This document shows, in pieces, positions 1-11,351 of a stretch of DNA of 64,000 nucleotides. This DNA is from Nymphalis io (lineage: Eukaryota > Arthropoda > Insecta > Lepidoptera > Nymphalidae), in assembly GCF_905147045.1 (NCBI RefSeq), contig NC_065899.1, forward strand, positions 9,188,501 through 9,252,500. The letters are read 5' to 3'. A program made the position numbers and the translations under genes. Position 1 is the first letter of the stretch; each line of letters begins with the position of its first letter. The notes below the pieces were generated by a model that worked only from the letters and a program-made list of their open reading frames with translations, searched no databases and was not told where the DNA came from.

Positions 1-799
1 ATTTTCGTTGCTTTAATTCGATTGAAAATCTGTACATAAGATTCAATCGGATTCTCGATTTATCGCACCTTAAGTATGTGATTCTCTCGCAGTAGTTATA
101 CTACTATAATTAAGTATTAGTAGTAAGTCATACGCACTTCAATATGAAAATAATAAATCAGTAAAAATAGTAATCGTAATTTTTAATTTCATAGTCGATG
201 TTGAACTTAAAATTGAATCTTAGTGAAGTTCAGTGTGTTTTGATGTATTATTTAGATATTGCGGAATAAATCGATCTAATAAATAAAAGCCACTCGTATA
301 AAAATGCTCATACATACATCAATTCCCCTTTGTTTATGAGAAACGTCGGTAAATAAGAAGTGGTCTTCTATAATAAAACCCGGATTGCGGTCCGTGAATA
401 CAAGGTAAAGGGACGTATTTCGCACCTGAGCCTCTGCTTGATACGAAATAACTTATTCAATACACCTTCAAATAAAATGACATCGTCCCCGTTGGCTGAA
501 TGCAATATTTCAAGAGCATTCAGAACTATTCAGTATACATCGTTCCTTATGTCTGGAAATATACAGATTTTTATTTAACTTTATTTCGGAGTATTATTCT
601 TCTTCATTTTCTTTTAGTCTTTACAGTCTACGAGCCGGTAAATGGTGCGAGACTGCTGCCCATTTGGATGTTAGACATAAGTTTGACACTTAGTTTGTAG
701 GTAAAATCTTTTTAAAAATGACCATTGTTATTATTATTGTATAATTTTATTATATATAGCAAACAAAATTACAGTTAGTGGCACAGGCAGTAGAATTAG
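1..799. other. AT-rich non-coding stretch
   Basis: No gene is recognised. Two overlapping short plus-strand frames (72 and 66 residues, between 360 and 700) have no recognisable motif and compositions expected by chance. No SINE or LINE segment was recognised. Confidence 0.5.
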
Positions 800-849
800 A
801 ACTTAATAATTATGTGAAGGCAATCCTGCCTTCACATAATTATTAAGTT
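800..849. repeat. Perfect hairpin, 23-bp arms, 4-nt loop
   Basis: Positions 800-822 are the exact reverse complement of 827-849, and only the four bases 823-826 (ATCC) lie between them. The inner arms contain GTGAAGGCA and TGCCTTCAC and the outer arms are AT-rich. The sequence would fold as a near-complete stem-loop in RNA or extrude as a cruciform. It could be a hairpin RNA precursor, a palindromic terminus of a lost element, or a foldback produced by a template switch. The sequence alone does not decide. Confidence 0.8.
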
Positions 850-3292
850 TATATATATTAGAATAACTAGTGACTGGATCACCTATCCGGATGGATAGGT
901 CTGCCGCCAAACTTTAATATTTTGTGTAATGATTAAACACGGCGTTATTACAGACACCAAGATGTGACATTTTAGATCCCATTAATTTAACTCTACAGTG
1001 GTGTACACTTCTTACAGTGGCGGTGTTCAAAAAGTGGAAACTTACCATCAGGTAGCCCATTGGCTTTACTTTCTGTTACCAATAAAAAACTGTTTGTCGA
1101 GGTGGGTATGGTTAGGTTGGTACATAGAATTATAATCTCATTTGCATGTTTACTGGATTCATTTTATGAGCCTTATTTATTATATGAGTTAAGCCACGGT
1201 CCCCCATTTCATATTTATAAATGGTGAATTATTTTGTGTCGTTAGTATAAAAATGTGGTTTTCACTGCATCAAGTCCATAATACTGTTACAAAGCTCTCG
1301 TTTGCCAAATTTAGTGGGGCCCGAAAGACACATGGTTGCGGTCCGGTTATTTATGGGTTGTTTTTTGTGTAGGGTTAATGGCATTTAATGGTGTACTTAT
1401 GTAACAATTACAATGACCTCTGCTTTCTATCTGACCGTAATTTGTTTTGAGGTCAATGCGCCGTAACGAAATTAAGGAGTTATGTCTATTTTTATTTTGT
1501 TTTCCAACTACAGACACATTAGCAAAGTTACGGGTGTTTTGGTAAGCAATTTGTAGTGTTTAACACGCTATAAGTAATATGAACATTTTTTACATATGAC
1601 AATGCTTCAAAAATCTTCAGTGATTATTATTTGAAGCTTTTGATTGACGTATTTTTTTATCTTTGTAAGCAAATCCATATAAAATATCATATATATTAGC
1701 ATAAGATGATAAATTTATTATATAGTTTATTTTGAGTATGATAAATATTGACTGACAATTTTAAAAACCTATTAAATAAATAGATGTTGTTAACAAAATT
1801 ATTCCGTGTTTAAATTGATTTAATTTGATTTGGCATTTCAATTTTGCAAACCTACGCTAAATTGTTTCTGTTATTAAAGAACTTTGCTTGAATAAGTTTA
1901 TTATAATATAAACTTAATAATTAAACTCAAGCAATTTTGTACGAACTAGAATCAAGTATTTTACTACTTTTGTTATGAGTTAGTAGTTTTATAAGCGAGC
2001 AGAATGCCTTCACCTTTTTGTTATTACATTTTTCATAGACAGACATTGAAAATGTTTGCAAAATTTTCAGGATTGTGAATGTTATTACTTTTATGTTGGC
2101 AGGATTCGGAGCTACGTGATGCAGTGTTGCACCTGGGTCCGTGTCTTAAATCTCGTATTGGTAGTTATATTTGTATTATTATTTATTGTATCATATTTTA
2201 ATAATAAATATTCAAAATTTTGATAGTTACCTATAACTTGCCTTACAAATTATGCATTATTTATAATTGTTTCAATCAACATTGATAAAACATTAAATCA
2301 AAAAGAACGCACTCCTTTTAAAGTGTGGTGTGTGGTGATGATTTACTCTTACAGCCTTTTATGTTACTTCTGTTAACAATGTATATTTATAGTACCTTCA
2401 TATATATAAAAAAAAGTATCAGAAAGATCATTCAAATTATAGTAATAATATTTATTTCATAAGAAATATGCAAAAATAAATGATAATGCACTTTACTAAT
2501 ACGTAACATAAATTACACAATCAAACTAACGACGCTTTAGTTCAAGATTATGTACATGGAAAATGCGTTTATATACTAATAAAAAAACCCTTTTAAACCA
2601 TTTACTTAGCAAATCTTACATCAAACAGTTTTGTAGGTCACAGGGTGAATTCGTGTTATCTACTAAATTCATCATTAGTCCTGCAACTTATGTAAGATTT
2701 GGACACGGGACGTAATGAATTATTAAGAAACTCTTGGGAAATCACGAGTGCGAAGTTTGATGTGGTGAAATTAGTAAAGGATTTTAAGTGATGTTGATGT
2801 TATATTTTAGTAATCGAAATAAATTATTTTTGCTAAAGTAATAAGTTATTTATTATGTATTAATGTAAGTTATTATGAATTTATTATGTTTCGTTAACGG
2901 TCTTGCTCATACTGTTACACTTTCGTGCCTCGGAAAACATGTTAAGTTTTAGGTCCCGCTTCTAACCTCTTTCCGGTTACGTAAGAGGCAAATAGAGAGT
3001 TTACCGGTGTTTATATCCAAACTTGCGCAGTTGGTTACTGTCTGTAAATGTCCACCGTAAAATCAGCCAGAATGACATCATACATATTACTAAACTTGCC
3101 CGTCAAGAACCAAAGGATTATTGTGTTCTAATATTATGAATGTATACGTCACTATATATTAGGGATACTACGTAATTATATACGGTTAAAGAAATTTATT
3201 TTCTCAAAAGATTTACTTTTAAATCACTTAAAAAAATTAAATCGAATAGGCGTAGATAGTGATACGATGAATGTTACAATAACATAATAATA
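850..3292. other. AT-rich non-coding stretch with a repeat scrap
   Basis: No coding sequence is recognised. Around 1010-1085 the text 'cttaccatcaggtagccca' resembles the 3' end of dispersed family A (plus orientation), heavily decayed. At 2915-3000 words such as 'cgtgcctcgg' and 'tttccggtta' recall the body of tRNA-SINE family 3, but the match is too short to call. Confidence 0.4.
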
Positions 3293-3603
3293 TCATAATA
3301 CTTTACTGGTGGTAGGGCTTTGTGCAAGCTCGTCTGGGTAGGTACCACCCACTCATCAGATATTCTACCGCAAAACAGCAATACTTGATATTGTTGTGTT
3401 CCGGTTTGAAGGGTGAGTGAGCCAGTGTAATTACAGGCACAAGGGACATAAAATCTTAGTTCCCAAGGTTGGTGGCGCATTGGCTATAAGCGATGGTTGA
3501 CATTTCTTAGAATGCCAATGTCTAAGGGCGTTTGGTAACCACTTACCATCAGGTGGCCCATATGCTCGTCCACCTTCCTATTCTATAAAAAAAAAAAAAA
3601 AAA
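3293..3603 (+). repeat. Dispersed repeat family A, nearly full copy with poly-A
   Basis: This is a ~290-bp interspersed repeat whose plus strand ends in a run of about 18 A (3587-3603), so it is oriented as a retroposed plus-strand unit. Diagnostic blocks in order are 'tagggctttgtgcaagctcg', 'accacccactcatcagatat', 'ttgttgtgttccggtttgaa', 'gcacaagggacataaaatct', 'cacttaccatcaggtggccc' and 'tatgctcgtccacc'. At least eight other copies occur in the window. A minus-strand ATG frame across it (68 residues) is a repeat shadow, though a similar frame occurs in other copies. The unit lacks an obvious tRNA-like head, so it may be a LINE-derived non-autonomous element rather than a tRNA SINE. Confidence 0.85.
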
Positions 3604-4185
3604 ATAATAACATCGGTTCAGTGCAAACAAGTATGAATAGTTTGTGACGTGAAGTAGGGTAGTCGAGTGAAAAATATAGTGCGTATACAAAGTAATGATA
3701 ACTAAGCGAGGTGAGACATTAGATTTATCTGATGTTTTTAAATTTTATATTTTTAAATTGTTGTGCGATTATTTATTATATAGATAGGCAATGTATCATA
3801 TATAATGTGTGTATTTATTTATGATTATGCTTATAAATATATATAAATTGTCTTATTTAATATTAATATATATATATAATGATTATTATCATATGCAAAA
3901 TATATTTTTGAATATAATAAGTGTACATGTACAGACACTGGTACATTATTATTATCTTAGTATACATACATAGTTGAGTAGTAGTTTTAGTAGTTACTTT
4001 ACATAAGATATATCTATAAGTAATATTATTTTAAATTAGGAGTAGTGTAGTGTTATTAGGTATTATATTATATTAGATAACAACTTTGTTTATTTAGATT
4101 AATTTTATATAATATTAAATTGAATTTTAAGAAGAATCCTTTATGATCATGAATATATGATCAATATATTAATTTAGTTTATTTT
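3604..4185. other. AT-rich low-complexity stretch
   Basis: This is mostly A/T with short TA and ATT runs around 3830-3900. No gene or recognised repeat is visible. Confidence 0.5.
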
Positions 4186-4380
4186 AGGAAGGCAACCATC
4201 CTTTGGTAAGCATGGACATTCGCTCATAGACAGTACTATAACTTTAAATATTCCTTACACAATGCGCTTCTAAGCATGTGTCTGTACTTACGCTGACTCA
4301 AACCGGAACACAAAAATACAGAATATAGAAGTTTGGCGGTAGAATATCGGTAATCGGTATGAAACCAGTGGACGTAGTGG
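4186..4380 (-). repeat. Dispersed repeat family A, decayed partial copy
   Basis: On the plus strand the order of blocks ('cattcgctcatagacagt', 'aaaccggaacacaa', 'ggcggtagaatatc') is that of family A read from its poly-A end, so this is a minus copy. It has many substitutions and internal losses and directly abuts a second copy in the same orientation. Confidence 0.55.
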
Positions 4381-4640
4381 ACCGGCAAATGGGCCACTTA
4401 ATGGTAAATGATCACCATCACCCAAAGAATCGGCATTTTAAGAAATATTAACCTTACATCGCAATAGCAACTTTGAGAATTAAGATGTTATGTTCCTTGT
4501 GCCTGTACACATTGGCACACTCACTCCGAAACCGGAACACAACAATACTAAGCTTAACTGTTTGGCGTAGAATATTTGATGAGTGGGTGGTACTTACCTA
4601 AACAGTCTTGCAGAAAGTCCTCCCACCAAGTAAATATTCC
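4381..4640 (-). repeat. Dispersed repeat family A, decayed copy
   Basis: Plus-strand blocks 'aaatgggccacttaatggta', 'ttatgttccttgtgcctgta', 'aaccggaacacaacaatact' and 'gatgagtgggtggtacttac' match family A in minus orientation. It is more diverged than the copies at 3.3, 7.8 and 54.2 kb and forms a head-to-tail pair with the fragment before it. Confidence 0.75.
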
Positions 4641-6117
4641 GTCACTGAACCAAGGCCTCCTCGCCTTTTAAAGATAAGGCTGGTAGTAATTAAATAAAGT
4701 ATAAACTGTTGTTACTATATTCACAAATGTACCCTTATGTAACAAAGGATGATAATAAGGGTTTGATCAGAATAGAACAATTTATTCAGATTTTTCCCCA
4801 AGTTTTTTACTTTTCGCTTAACACTTTGATGGCTATACAAAACCCATTATGGCTCTGTAATTAAAGCGATTTTTCAGCGACTGCTTAACAAAGCATGTTA
4901 GCAATTAATCAAGTACAAGGGTTGACCTTTTTTCCAAAAGGGATGAGATGAAAGGGCTCTACTCATTAGTCCAGCTTTTGCAATGATTAGTTAGGATTAA
5001 GATTTAAATGAAAAGACTATATATTTGAAACGTATTATTTTAAGACACGTAATTATAACTTTTATGAAAATTCTACCAATATATTTTTTTAACAATAATT
5101 AAATATTCATCATCACTTGTAAGTACAATAAATTAATGTAGATAATATTTAAAAAAAAGGAAAACTAATTAATCTAATTTCTTTGAGAAAAAAAAATGTA
5201 TTTTACCCAATAATACGTTCGTTGAAAAAACAAGATAATAATCTATATAATCTTTTGCGAAACAGGTGTGCATTACTTATCACTAGGATTAACATTCATA
5301 TCTAATTGATAGACAAGAAAAAACTTGTGCTTGTGCTTCACAGTTCTCTTAAAATGCACTTTATGATAATGATTTAATTTTTTATGTATTTTTAAAAAAC
5401 AATGAATAGATTTGGTTCCCTCAAGCACGACGCAAAAACAAAAATAGGATGTCTTACAGAGCAATGCCCTTGAACAGAGCGTTTTTAAATTGAATTTATT
5501 TAGATTCGCATTTAAGAATAATACTATGTCCACTTGGCTTTCAAACTCGATCTTTTGAAATTAATATTTGAAGGGTGAAGACCTGGCCTTTGTGAAGTGT
5601 CTATGTGCCCGTGCGGTTATGACTTGATTTTGTTCAATATAATTTGATTTTATTAAACGTAAAAAAATCATATATTTTTTTGTTCATACATTTTAAGTTA
5701 TAGAGAGATTTGAATAAGTATTTTGCGTACAATCTATATGACTTAAATGGGTTTCTTCTATTAATACGATAGTACAAAAATACATCAACTAATTTACTTA
5801 GCTTGGAAGTTTAAAAAAAAAACGTATTGTCTCAGAATGCATTTCTAAGTTTTCTATTCATCTTACGATATTCCTTCTCACCAAAAACCATAAGAACTGT
5901 AAATTTTAATTTAGGACTCGATAAAAATTATTTTCTTATTCAAAATTAAGCATATACATTTTAAAATGATAATATATTCTATCCGTTAGGTCACCTTGGC
6001 TCATAATAATATTATGTTAAGCAGTTATCGTTTTATTAATCCCATTCATATGTCCACGAGTGATTTCTACGTATAAATGTTGTTTAGGGGGGTGGGGGGC
6101 TTTGTTTGAATCTATAA
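4641..6117. other. AT-rich non-coding stretch
   Basis: No gene is recognised. A G-rich run (GGGGGGTGGGGGGC, about 6087-6101) stands out from the AT-rich background. The minus frame at 5273-5533 (86 residues) has no recognised motif. Confidence 0.45.
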
Positions 6118-6205
6118 ACGGCGCTGTCTTTTTCTTTCGAACATCAATATAGAAATCACAGCTTAACTAAACACCCGCTAAACAACGTTAATAAGTAGTA
6201 TAGTT
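6118..6205 (+). repeat. 85-bp dispersed repeat, diverged copy
   Basis: This stretch shares the blocks 'ctgtctttttctttcgaa', 'aaatcac' and 'taactaaacacccgctaaac' with better copies at 10.9 and 44.5 kb (plus) and 59.95 kb (minus). It is the most diverged of the four. Confidence 0.5.
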
Positions 6206-7795
6206 ATAATAAATCGCTTCAGAAATAATTAATTTGTTATAGCAAACTAAAACATGTTCCTAATACAATATTAATTACATTAAAACTCATAAATGTCATA
6301 ATGTTAATGCCAATCCACTTAAAAACAATTTATTGACACAATTCTATTGTTTTTTTTATATTCTGATAATGTTTTGGTTTCAACTTATAACTTTGATGAA
6401 ACAATAAAATAAAATAGTATATCATTACAAATTCTCTTATTTACCAAAACTATCGTTGTTTGGTTTAAAATATTCCAAATATCATACGAAATACGATTAT
6501 TATACGAAAACTCTTTATTTATGACTTAATATGCAAAGCAAAATAATTTAAAGGGGCAACGCTATGCTTGTGGAATTCGCTTGAGGCACGAAAATCTTAT
6601 TTTTGTTTTCCTCAGCATAAATATGTCTTGGAATTTTAAGATATTAAATGCGTCGGTATAACGTATGCGGACCCTCTGCCTATTCTACTGAGGGGGTCAT
6701 TTGTATTCACAAGGGAAGATAGTAGATGCATTTGTTGTGCATGCCGTGGGTTTGTGGTGAAATTTATCTAGAAAAATTTATAAAAGAACTTTTTTATAAA
6801 CTTTGGAGTAAACATCATGTTAACGTTTTAATTAGTTTTCCACTATATAAAGAATTATTTCAAAGATATATTTAGTTTCACTTTAGAAATATCTATAATT
6901 TAGTATGATGTGTTTTACGTGATTGTTACAAAATAAAGTAATATACTTCATTGTTTCATGATAAAATTTAACAATCACAAACATGCATTATATAAAAATT
7001 ATATAATGCACGAGTCCCACTTTCATTTGCAAAAATATATTTAGTTATTTTTATATGCAGAAAGAAAGCATGATTTTTAAAGACTGTGTTGTAGCATGTC
7101 TGTCTCATGATTATTAATAAATATTCTAAATTGATTGTGGACTTAATGTATAAGCCATTTAACTTGTGCATATTCTAACTACCGATTAAGGAAAATATTA
7201 AGAAAAAACCAAAGCCCTTCAAGAAGCTCCTCAACTATTCGTATGGTTGAAGGGAAGCAGGCTACCAAAAGTGATTCGAAAATGTCAGGACGCCAACTCT
7301 TTTGACGTCTGTCAGTGTAAAACAGCTAAACATCAGCCAAATCATTCATCCTACCGATGCCAGTTATCATATATACAGCGTCGACATATGTCATGTGTAC
7401 GTCGTGTATTTGTTATCTTAATTTAAAAAAATCGAAGCTTCTACTTCGCTAAGTACATTTAAAACCTGACAATGTATTTAACGTGCCGGTTTTAGAACTT
7501 TGAAACTCATTGGATTTTCTAGAACTTTCCCCAATTTGAGCGTAATAGTTAATTAAGTATTGTTGTTTCTTTCGTTTAAGAGTTTTAATTGAGGAGTTTC
7601 GAGTATTAGGGAGCTCGTTGAAGGAGACTACTTGTACAATTTAGTCTACGAAACGTCCTTCAAAGTTTCATTAAAATAAAATTATACGGTAAAAAATGTC
7701 TTTTAAAAAAACTCTTTATCAAATGAGGATAAAAAGTTTTTTTAAAATACATTTTTTGTAACAATAATATATTTTCAAAAAATATATATTTTTAT
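6206..7795. other. AT-rich non-coding stretch
   Basis: No gene is recognised. Slightly less AT-rich islands at 6550-6740 and 7215-7400 contain no open frame or known repeat that I can identify. Confidence 0.45.
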
Positions 7796-8085
7796 ATGGA
7801 ATAGGAAGGCGGACGAGCATATGGGCCACCTGATGATAAGTGGTCACCAACGCCCATAGACAGTGGCATTGTAAGAAATGTTAAACATCGCTTACATCAC
7901 CAATGCGCCACCAACCTTGGGAACTGAGATGTTATGTCCCTTGTGCCTGTAATTACACTGGCTCACTCACCTTTCAAACCGGAACACAACAATACCAAGT
8001 ACTGCTGTTTTGCAGTAGAATATCTGATGAGTGGGTGGTACCTACCCAGACGAGCTTGCAAAAAGTTCTACCATTTAAGGTTGAG
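7796..8085 (-). repeat. Dispersed repeat family A, well-preserved copy
   Basis: The plus strand begins T-rich, then runs 'aataggaaggcggacgagca', 'atgggccacctgatgataag', 'ttatgtcccttgtgcctgta', 'gaacacaacaataccaagta' and 'atgagtgggtggtacctacc'. This is the reverse complement of the copy at 3.3 kb. A plus-strand ATG frame of 66 residues inside it closely resembles the frames in the 3.3 and 51.5 kb copies. Confidence 0.85.
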
Positions 8086-8885
8086 TGCTTCATCATCTTA
8101 TAAAAATTGCTTGTAAGAGCCAACTTGAATAAAAATTTAAAATAAAAATTCACAAAATATTTTAATGAGCTTCAAAAGCGATATTACTTTACCATATACT
8201 TATTGGAAAGTCAATACGACCCATATTCTCGAAATAAACTTTGAAAAATAAAATATATTTTCACGTATAATATTTTGCGAACATTAAATAGTGGAACGCT
8301 CTGCTGGTTTTTGTACTCAATATTAATTGGCAGTAAGGGTAAGCTTCAACGAATTTTTGTAGTGCGTTGAAATCACCTTGACCTAATATCAAGCACATGG
8401 TTTACGTTTCAGCGTTAAAGCCATCCCATGGGGGGAGATCCGAGGATTTCATGAGCACTTACAAGTAACGAGTTGCGTAAATATTACCCACATACGAGTT
8501 TGTTTTATATTTAATATCCTTTTATCGTTCCTTTATTACATAGAGATTTCTTTTTCATACGCTATATGTTTTGTAAGTATATTTACAAATACATATATAT
8601 TACAACGAAACTTTCGTGTTACTTGATTATCCAAGAATATTTCAAGTTTAAAATATAAGTGTTTAAGGAATTGTGACAATTGTTATTACGATGTTCTTTA
8701 TAGTTTCTATGTTGTGGCATTTAATATCTGACCATCCTGAATAAAACTAGATATATTTTCAATGATGACGGCTATATTTATTTGTACATATATTATACAA
8801 ACACCTACTACTTGTAGGGAGTGGTCACCAGGACTAAAAAGGACGTTGCTGCGTGTTGCTACAGCACAGATTGATGTCCAAGAAT
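8086..8885. other. Non-coding stretch
   Basis: No gene, SINE or LINE is recognised. A less AT-rich patch lies near 8380-8480. The minus frame at 8707-8928 partly overlaps a decayed SINE and is not supported. Confidence 0.4.
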
Positions 8886-9045
8886 CATGCTGATTTCTTA
8901 CGATATTATCCTTCACTATACAGGACAAGATGATTTATTACACAAATGAAATCCACGAAGTTCTAATGTTGCTTTCTTGGATTTGAACCGGTGCTCTTAT
9001 TTTGGAATGAGCAAATTTTAGCCATTATATTATTTATAGATCAAT
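8886..9045 (-). repeat. Decayed tRNA-derived SINE (Metulj-like)
   Basis: The plus-strand series 'tttcttacgatattatcctt', 'gacaagatgatttattacac' and 'cttggatttgaacc' matches, with many substitutions, the reverse complement of the Metulj-like SINE body (cacgatgttttccttcacc / agcacgagatgaattata / gggtttgaaccc). The terminal 'tttgaacc' is the complement of a tRNA B box. It is an old copy. Confidence 0.45.
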
Positions 9046-10904
9046 CTATCTCAGCTATTCTGACTATCGTTTAGGATATATCATTCATAATTTTCTTCCT
9101 TTATTAAGTTCATATATTTTTTCTTTTTTTGTTTGCCGACTTTTAGAAATTATACAACGAAAAAGATTAGAAGACAAACGTTCTAGAAGTTCACAATATA
9201 CTGAATATAAAAATTGGAATTACGTATAAAATATTAAGCATTTTTTAATTGTTATCTTAAACGGTAAATTTTGTAATATTAAAGTTTACTTTACTTTGTA
9301 CTCAAAGGAATTTCGTTTTATTTACATCTTTTAATATACAATTTAATGAACAAAAGTATGAAAGCATTTGCTTCACTTCCTGATAAAGAATGAGAAAAAA
9401 TATTTATGCTAAAGGATATTACATACCGACGTTAAATACTTATACTAATTGCAATGAATAATAGTTCTTATAGCATTCAGTTTAAGGTTTATTTTTAAAT
9501 ATCTGTAACAGGGGCTATGAACCTTTTTAAGGCGACGCATAACATAGTCAATAGTATACAAGACTATTTAGGAATGGTTAGCATAATAAAAATGTATATT
9601 GTATAAAAAGTTTATCCATTAATATTTATATTCCTTAATAATTCATTCTATTGCATTCGAACACTTGGACGGCGAAGCATGCAGACGTCGTAGTAATTAT
9701 TTATTTATTGTATGACCAATTACTTAATTATAATTAATGATTTGTATAAATCGTTATATAAGTTTCAAAAGTTTTTATTCCACGATTATTATGACGAAAC
9801 GATCACTGTTAGTTACAATATAAGCTGAGCCTATGAGCGACATATAATACAAGATTAGAAAAGACTACTCATGTTTTTAGATGTATGTATTCGTAGATGC
9901 TGTCATTATATTCATCTTACTGAAAATTATATATTTATTATGCCTGGTAACAAAAATGCTGGCATATTAAAATAACATTATCAAAACAGAACAATAAAGA
10001 AAAAAACAATTTTAACTCGTCGTGGAGTAACTTATCATTTGATTATCGGAATTTTCTGATATGTTACGTCTGATGTAAATATTTTTTATGATTCCATATC
10101 AAAAGGGTAGAATTCTGTTAGAAAGACTCATGTCTGTCTGTTCGTCAAATAGCTGTTTTTATAGCTAGCCGGTTAAAGTATTAGAAGGATAAATGTAACT
10201 TATTACTACGATTTCAGTATGAAGGAATGGGTTAAGTTATATCAATAATCAATATTTTTAGTTCTATGTAATCATATATGGCCCAGTATTTAATATTTTA
10301 TTTTGTAATTTTTGGTTTATCTTATATGTATGTATGAGTGAATTATTTTTTCTTAAATTTAATTATGTTTCATTTAAGCGTTCTTTTCTGCACTTCCACT
10401 ATGTTTGGCTGTTAGATAATGTTTTTAGCATTGACCTGCCATATATATATATATATATATAATCCTATGTAATAAATTCATAAATAATAAAATAACATAT
10501 ATCATACACAATCACAAGTAACTTACAAAACTATATGAATAAATTATTATATAATGTCTACGTATAATTTAATCTTGGACAAATTTAAATGGAAACTTAG
10601 ACACTGTAACTTGAAAATTTAGTTGAGATAGTTGGGTATTAAATGAAAGAACATTCGCAATTTCGCATTACTTTAAGTCGCCGGTGAGTCCATTAAGAAT
10701 ATGAAATGGAAGCGAACGAATGTTAAAAAACTTCTGGGACATTCCTGGCGTTTATAAGATGAAACTCTACACTTTTGAATAGATTTATTTGCAAAATGTA
10801 GAAGTTTGATGTTTTCCTTTTAATATTTCACTAATGAGACATATATATTTTTTATCTTTTAAATATTAACCGCATTACAAAAGTTATTTAGCAGATGATA
10901 AGAA
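9046..10904. other. AT-rich non-coding stretch with a TA microsatellite
   Basis: No gene is recognised. A (TA)n tract lies at about 10440-10462. The patch 10640-10800 is moderately GC-richer and unique in the window but has no open frame. Confidence 0.45.
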
Positions 10905-11000
10905 TGCTGTGTATACTTCTTTCGAATGTCAAATCAATAATGATAGGAAGAGCGAAATCAGTGTTTAACTAAGCAGCTGCTGAGCAACGTTTATAAATTA
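10905..11000 (+). repeat. 85-bp dispersed repeat, good copy
   Basis: Contains 'ttctttcgaatgtcaaatca', 'agagcgaaatcagtgtttaa' and 'ctaagcagctgctgagcaac', nearly identical to the copy at 44.49 kb. No terminal inverted repeat or tRNA-like promoter is evident, so its class is unknown. Confidence 0.7.
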
Positions 11001-11107
11001 ATCCGTTAGTAATTACAACAAGATTTAATGTATTCCTTACCGATGTATGCTACGACCGTCAAATAAAATGCAGCCGTTAAAATGCAGCCATACCCACAGG
11101 TGAAACC

Positions 11108-11245
11108 ATCACATCATCATCATCAGCCAATCATAATCCACTGCTGGACATAGGTCTCCACTAAGCTATGCCACAAATCCCAGTTCTCTGCTTTCCGTAT
11201 TCAGTTGTTCCGCCACCTTTTCAAAATTTCCGTGTATCGGTTATA
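11108..11245 (-). mobile_element. RTE-clade LINE 3' tail fragment
   Basis: The plus strand starts with an (ATC)n run, then 'agccaatcataatccactgc', 'tggacataggtctccac' and 'ctttccgtattcagttgttc'. This is the reverse complement of the 3' end of a lepidopteran RTE ORF; compare the intact element at 28.6 kb, which ends with matching words around 'cagcagtggacaacgattgg'. The tail repeat here is (GAT)n on the minus strand rather than TTGA, so it belongs to a different RTE lineage. Confidence 0.7.
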
Positions 11246-11351
11246 TATTGGGTAGCGTTATAAAATAATCCGGATAGACAATTTTCTTTTCGACTACGTT
11301 ATTATAATAAACTTTATTTTAAAACAAATATGCTCTATACACTATATAATA

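Noticed and set aside
3274..3480. 68-residue minus frame within family A
   Set aside because: It lies wholly inside a dispersed repeat and is broken in several other copies; treated as a repeat shadow.
6087..6101. G-rich run as a possible G-quadruplex
   Set aside because: It has only two long G tracts with a single-base interruption, too few separate runs for a convincing four-tract motif.
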